Shown: positions 6,182 through 8,138 of the stretch, in pieces
Layout of the letters: each line of letters begins with the position of its first letter
How positions within the stretch are numbered: position 1 is the stretch's first letter
Assembly: GCA_002686955.1 (NCBI GenBank)
Contig: NYZA01000153.1
Coordinates: 1 to 8,138, forward strand
Direction of reading: 5' to 3'
From: Gemmatimonadota bacterium
GTDB lineage: Bacteria; GCA-2686955
DNA: 8,138 nucleotides
Notes under the pieces: model-generated
The model's database searches: none
Seen by the model: the letters and a program-made list of their open reading frames with translations, nothing else
What the model was told of the DNA's origin: nothing
Position numbers and translations under genes: made by a program

Positions 6182-8138
<1,957 letters not shown>

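Overview
The window looks like chromosomal DNA of a high-GC bacterium, probably from an uncultured lineage. It holds a tightly packed, all-plus-strand block of housekeeping genes, preceded by the tail end of a secreted repeat protein. The Asp/Gly-rich ending of that first gene and the gene order suggest the FCB superphylum (for example Eisenbacteria- or Gemmatimonadota-like groups). This placement is inference only; no rRNA or other decisive marker is present.

Layout: (1) 3-176, the last 57 codons of a protein with a C-terminal motif typical of surface beta-helix / choice-of-anchor proteins. (2) 177-672, about 500 bases with no convincing gene, containing two short dyads and, near its end, a weak promoter candidate. 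(3) 673-3618, a membrane site-2 protease (M50), then scpA, scpB and an RluB-type 23S rRNA pseudouridine synthase. Spacings are 4 bp between the first two, an 11-bp overlap for scpA/scpB and a striking 197-bp overlap for scpB/rluB. (4) 3688-5403, a 571-residue protein with an N-terminal Rossmann fold that I cannot assign to a characterised family. (5) 5409-6149 cmk, then 6182 to the window end rpsA (six S1 domains), which runs off the edge inside a tandem repeat encoding Arg-Ala-Glu-Asp.

The genes form a plausible growth-linked transcription unit: chromosome condensation (ScpA/ScpB with SMC), ribosome maturation (RluB), pyrimidine nucleotide supply (Cmk) and translation initiation (S1). scpA-scpB-rluB and cmk-rpsA are both widely conserved neighbourhoods.

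The most unusual points are four. First, scpB and rluB share 197 bases, read as an acidic tail in one frame and a basic tail in the other. Second, S1 ends in a nearly perfect 12-bp coding repeat, (RAED)n. Third, the Rossmann protein appears to lack the SDR catalytic tyrosine. Fourth, a possible rpsA promoter and leader structure are embedded in the 3' end of cmk. I found no CRISPR array, tRNA, rRNA, insertion sequence or defence system.
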